Virus record (IMG/VR): IMGVR_UViG_3300021368_001471 | Span: 1 to 51,018 of that record | DNA: 51,018 nt | DNA from: a virus | Strand: one strand, 5' to 3' | In this document: positions 50,907 to 51,018 of the stretch, one piece after another | Layout: every line of letters begins with the position of its first letter | Numbering within the stretch: position 1 is the first letter of the stretch | Made by a program: the position numbers and the translations under genes | The notes under the pieces: model-generated | What the model saw: only the letters and a program-made list of their open reading frames with translations | Databases searched by the model: none | What the model was told of the DNA's origin: nothing

Positions 50907-51018
50907 TTTATCTTGAAGATTGCTTAGATGGTATGAAAAAACTGGAGGACGGTAGCATTGATGCTATCGTCACATCTCCACCGTACAATCTAGACATAAA
51001 ATACGGTAGTTATGCTGA
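50903..51018 (+). CDS. Second DNA methyltransferase, 3'-truncated by window edge
   Basis: Only 38 codons are in the window. MIYLEDCLDGMKKLEDGSID is followed by AIVTSPPYNLDIKYGSY, the N-terminal start of N4-cytosine/N6-adenine methyltransferases in which the catalytic SPPY motif comes first (beta-type order). The target cannot be told. The start overlaps the stop of the 154-residue gene (ATGA). It differs from Dam, whose DPPY lies near residue 187. Confidence 0.8.
   Translation, partial: MIYLEDCLDGMKKLEDGSIDAIVTSPPYNLDIKYGSYA

Noticed and set aside
1-51018. tRNA genes, CRISPR arrays, insertion sequences, integrase or attachment sites
   Set aside because: None was seen; all gaps are under about 90 bases and contain promoters, a terminator or short leaders only.

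Overview
The window is a contiguous piece of the late (virion) and replication/recombination core of a T4-like myovirus, most likely a marine cyanophage of Synechococcus or Prochlorococcus. The gene order follows T4: baseplate, 13-14-15-16-17-18-19-20-(67)-21-22-23-3, uvsY-uvsW-55-47-46, then 45-44-62-regA. Cyanophage-type signs are a CobS-type AAA ATPase, a DUF3110-like gene between 47 and 46, very large DUF4815-type virion proteins and late promoters of the form NATAAATA. No photosynthesis gene, tRNA, CRISPR array or transposon was seen, so the host assignment is inference. Every supported gene is on the plus strand, genes mostly touch or overlap (ATGA, TGATG, TAATG), and no gap without a gene exceeds about 90 bases.

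Bases 1-21 kb: baseplate and fibres. A giant virion protein cut by the left edge (position of T4 gene 7) is followed by wedge protein gp8, a 2340-residue DUF4815-type protein, three small proteins and a 1366-residue fibre with YadA-like tandem repeats.

Bases 20-36 kb: neck, packaging, tail and head. gp13, gp14 (enlarged by a repeat insertion), gp15, small terminase gp16, two accessory genes, large terminase gp17, a zinc-ribbon protein, sheath gp18, tube gp19, portal gp20, a gp67-like core protein, a small accessory protein, protease gp21, scaffold gp22, major capsid gp23 with a strong terminator, then gp3. Nine intergenic NATAAATA-type late promoters punctuate the virion genes, seven of them 22-26 bases before a start codon.

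Bases 36-51 kb: recombination, late sigma and replication. uvsY, uvsW, late sigma gp55 behind a host-type promoter, gp47 and gp46, a vWA/HExxH protein paired with a CobS-type AAA ATPase, a DUF3310 protein, sliding clamp gp45, clamp-loader gp44, a five-gene island (Sm-like paralogue, HExxH protein, small protein, Dam methylase, 47-residue protein), clamp-loader gp62, translational repressor RegA, an unrecognised 154-residue protein and the first residues of a second DNA methyltransferase cut by the right edge.

The logic is T4-like: gp55 with clamp gp45 directs RNA polymerase to the late promoters, gp44/62/45 serve replication, and gp46/47/UvsY/UvsW serve recombination-dependent replication. 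The least explained parts are the CobS/vWA module, the island splitting the clamp loader, the motif mosaic inside the terminase operon and the last two genes.
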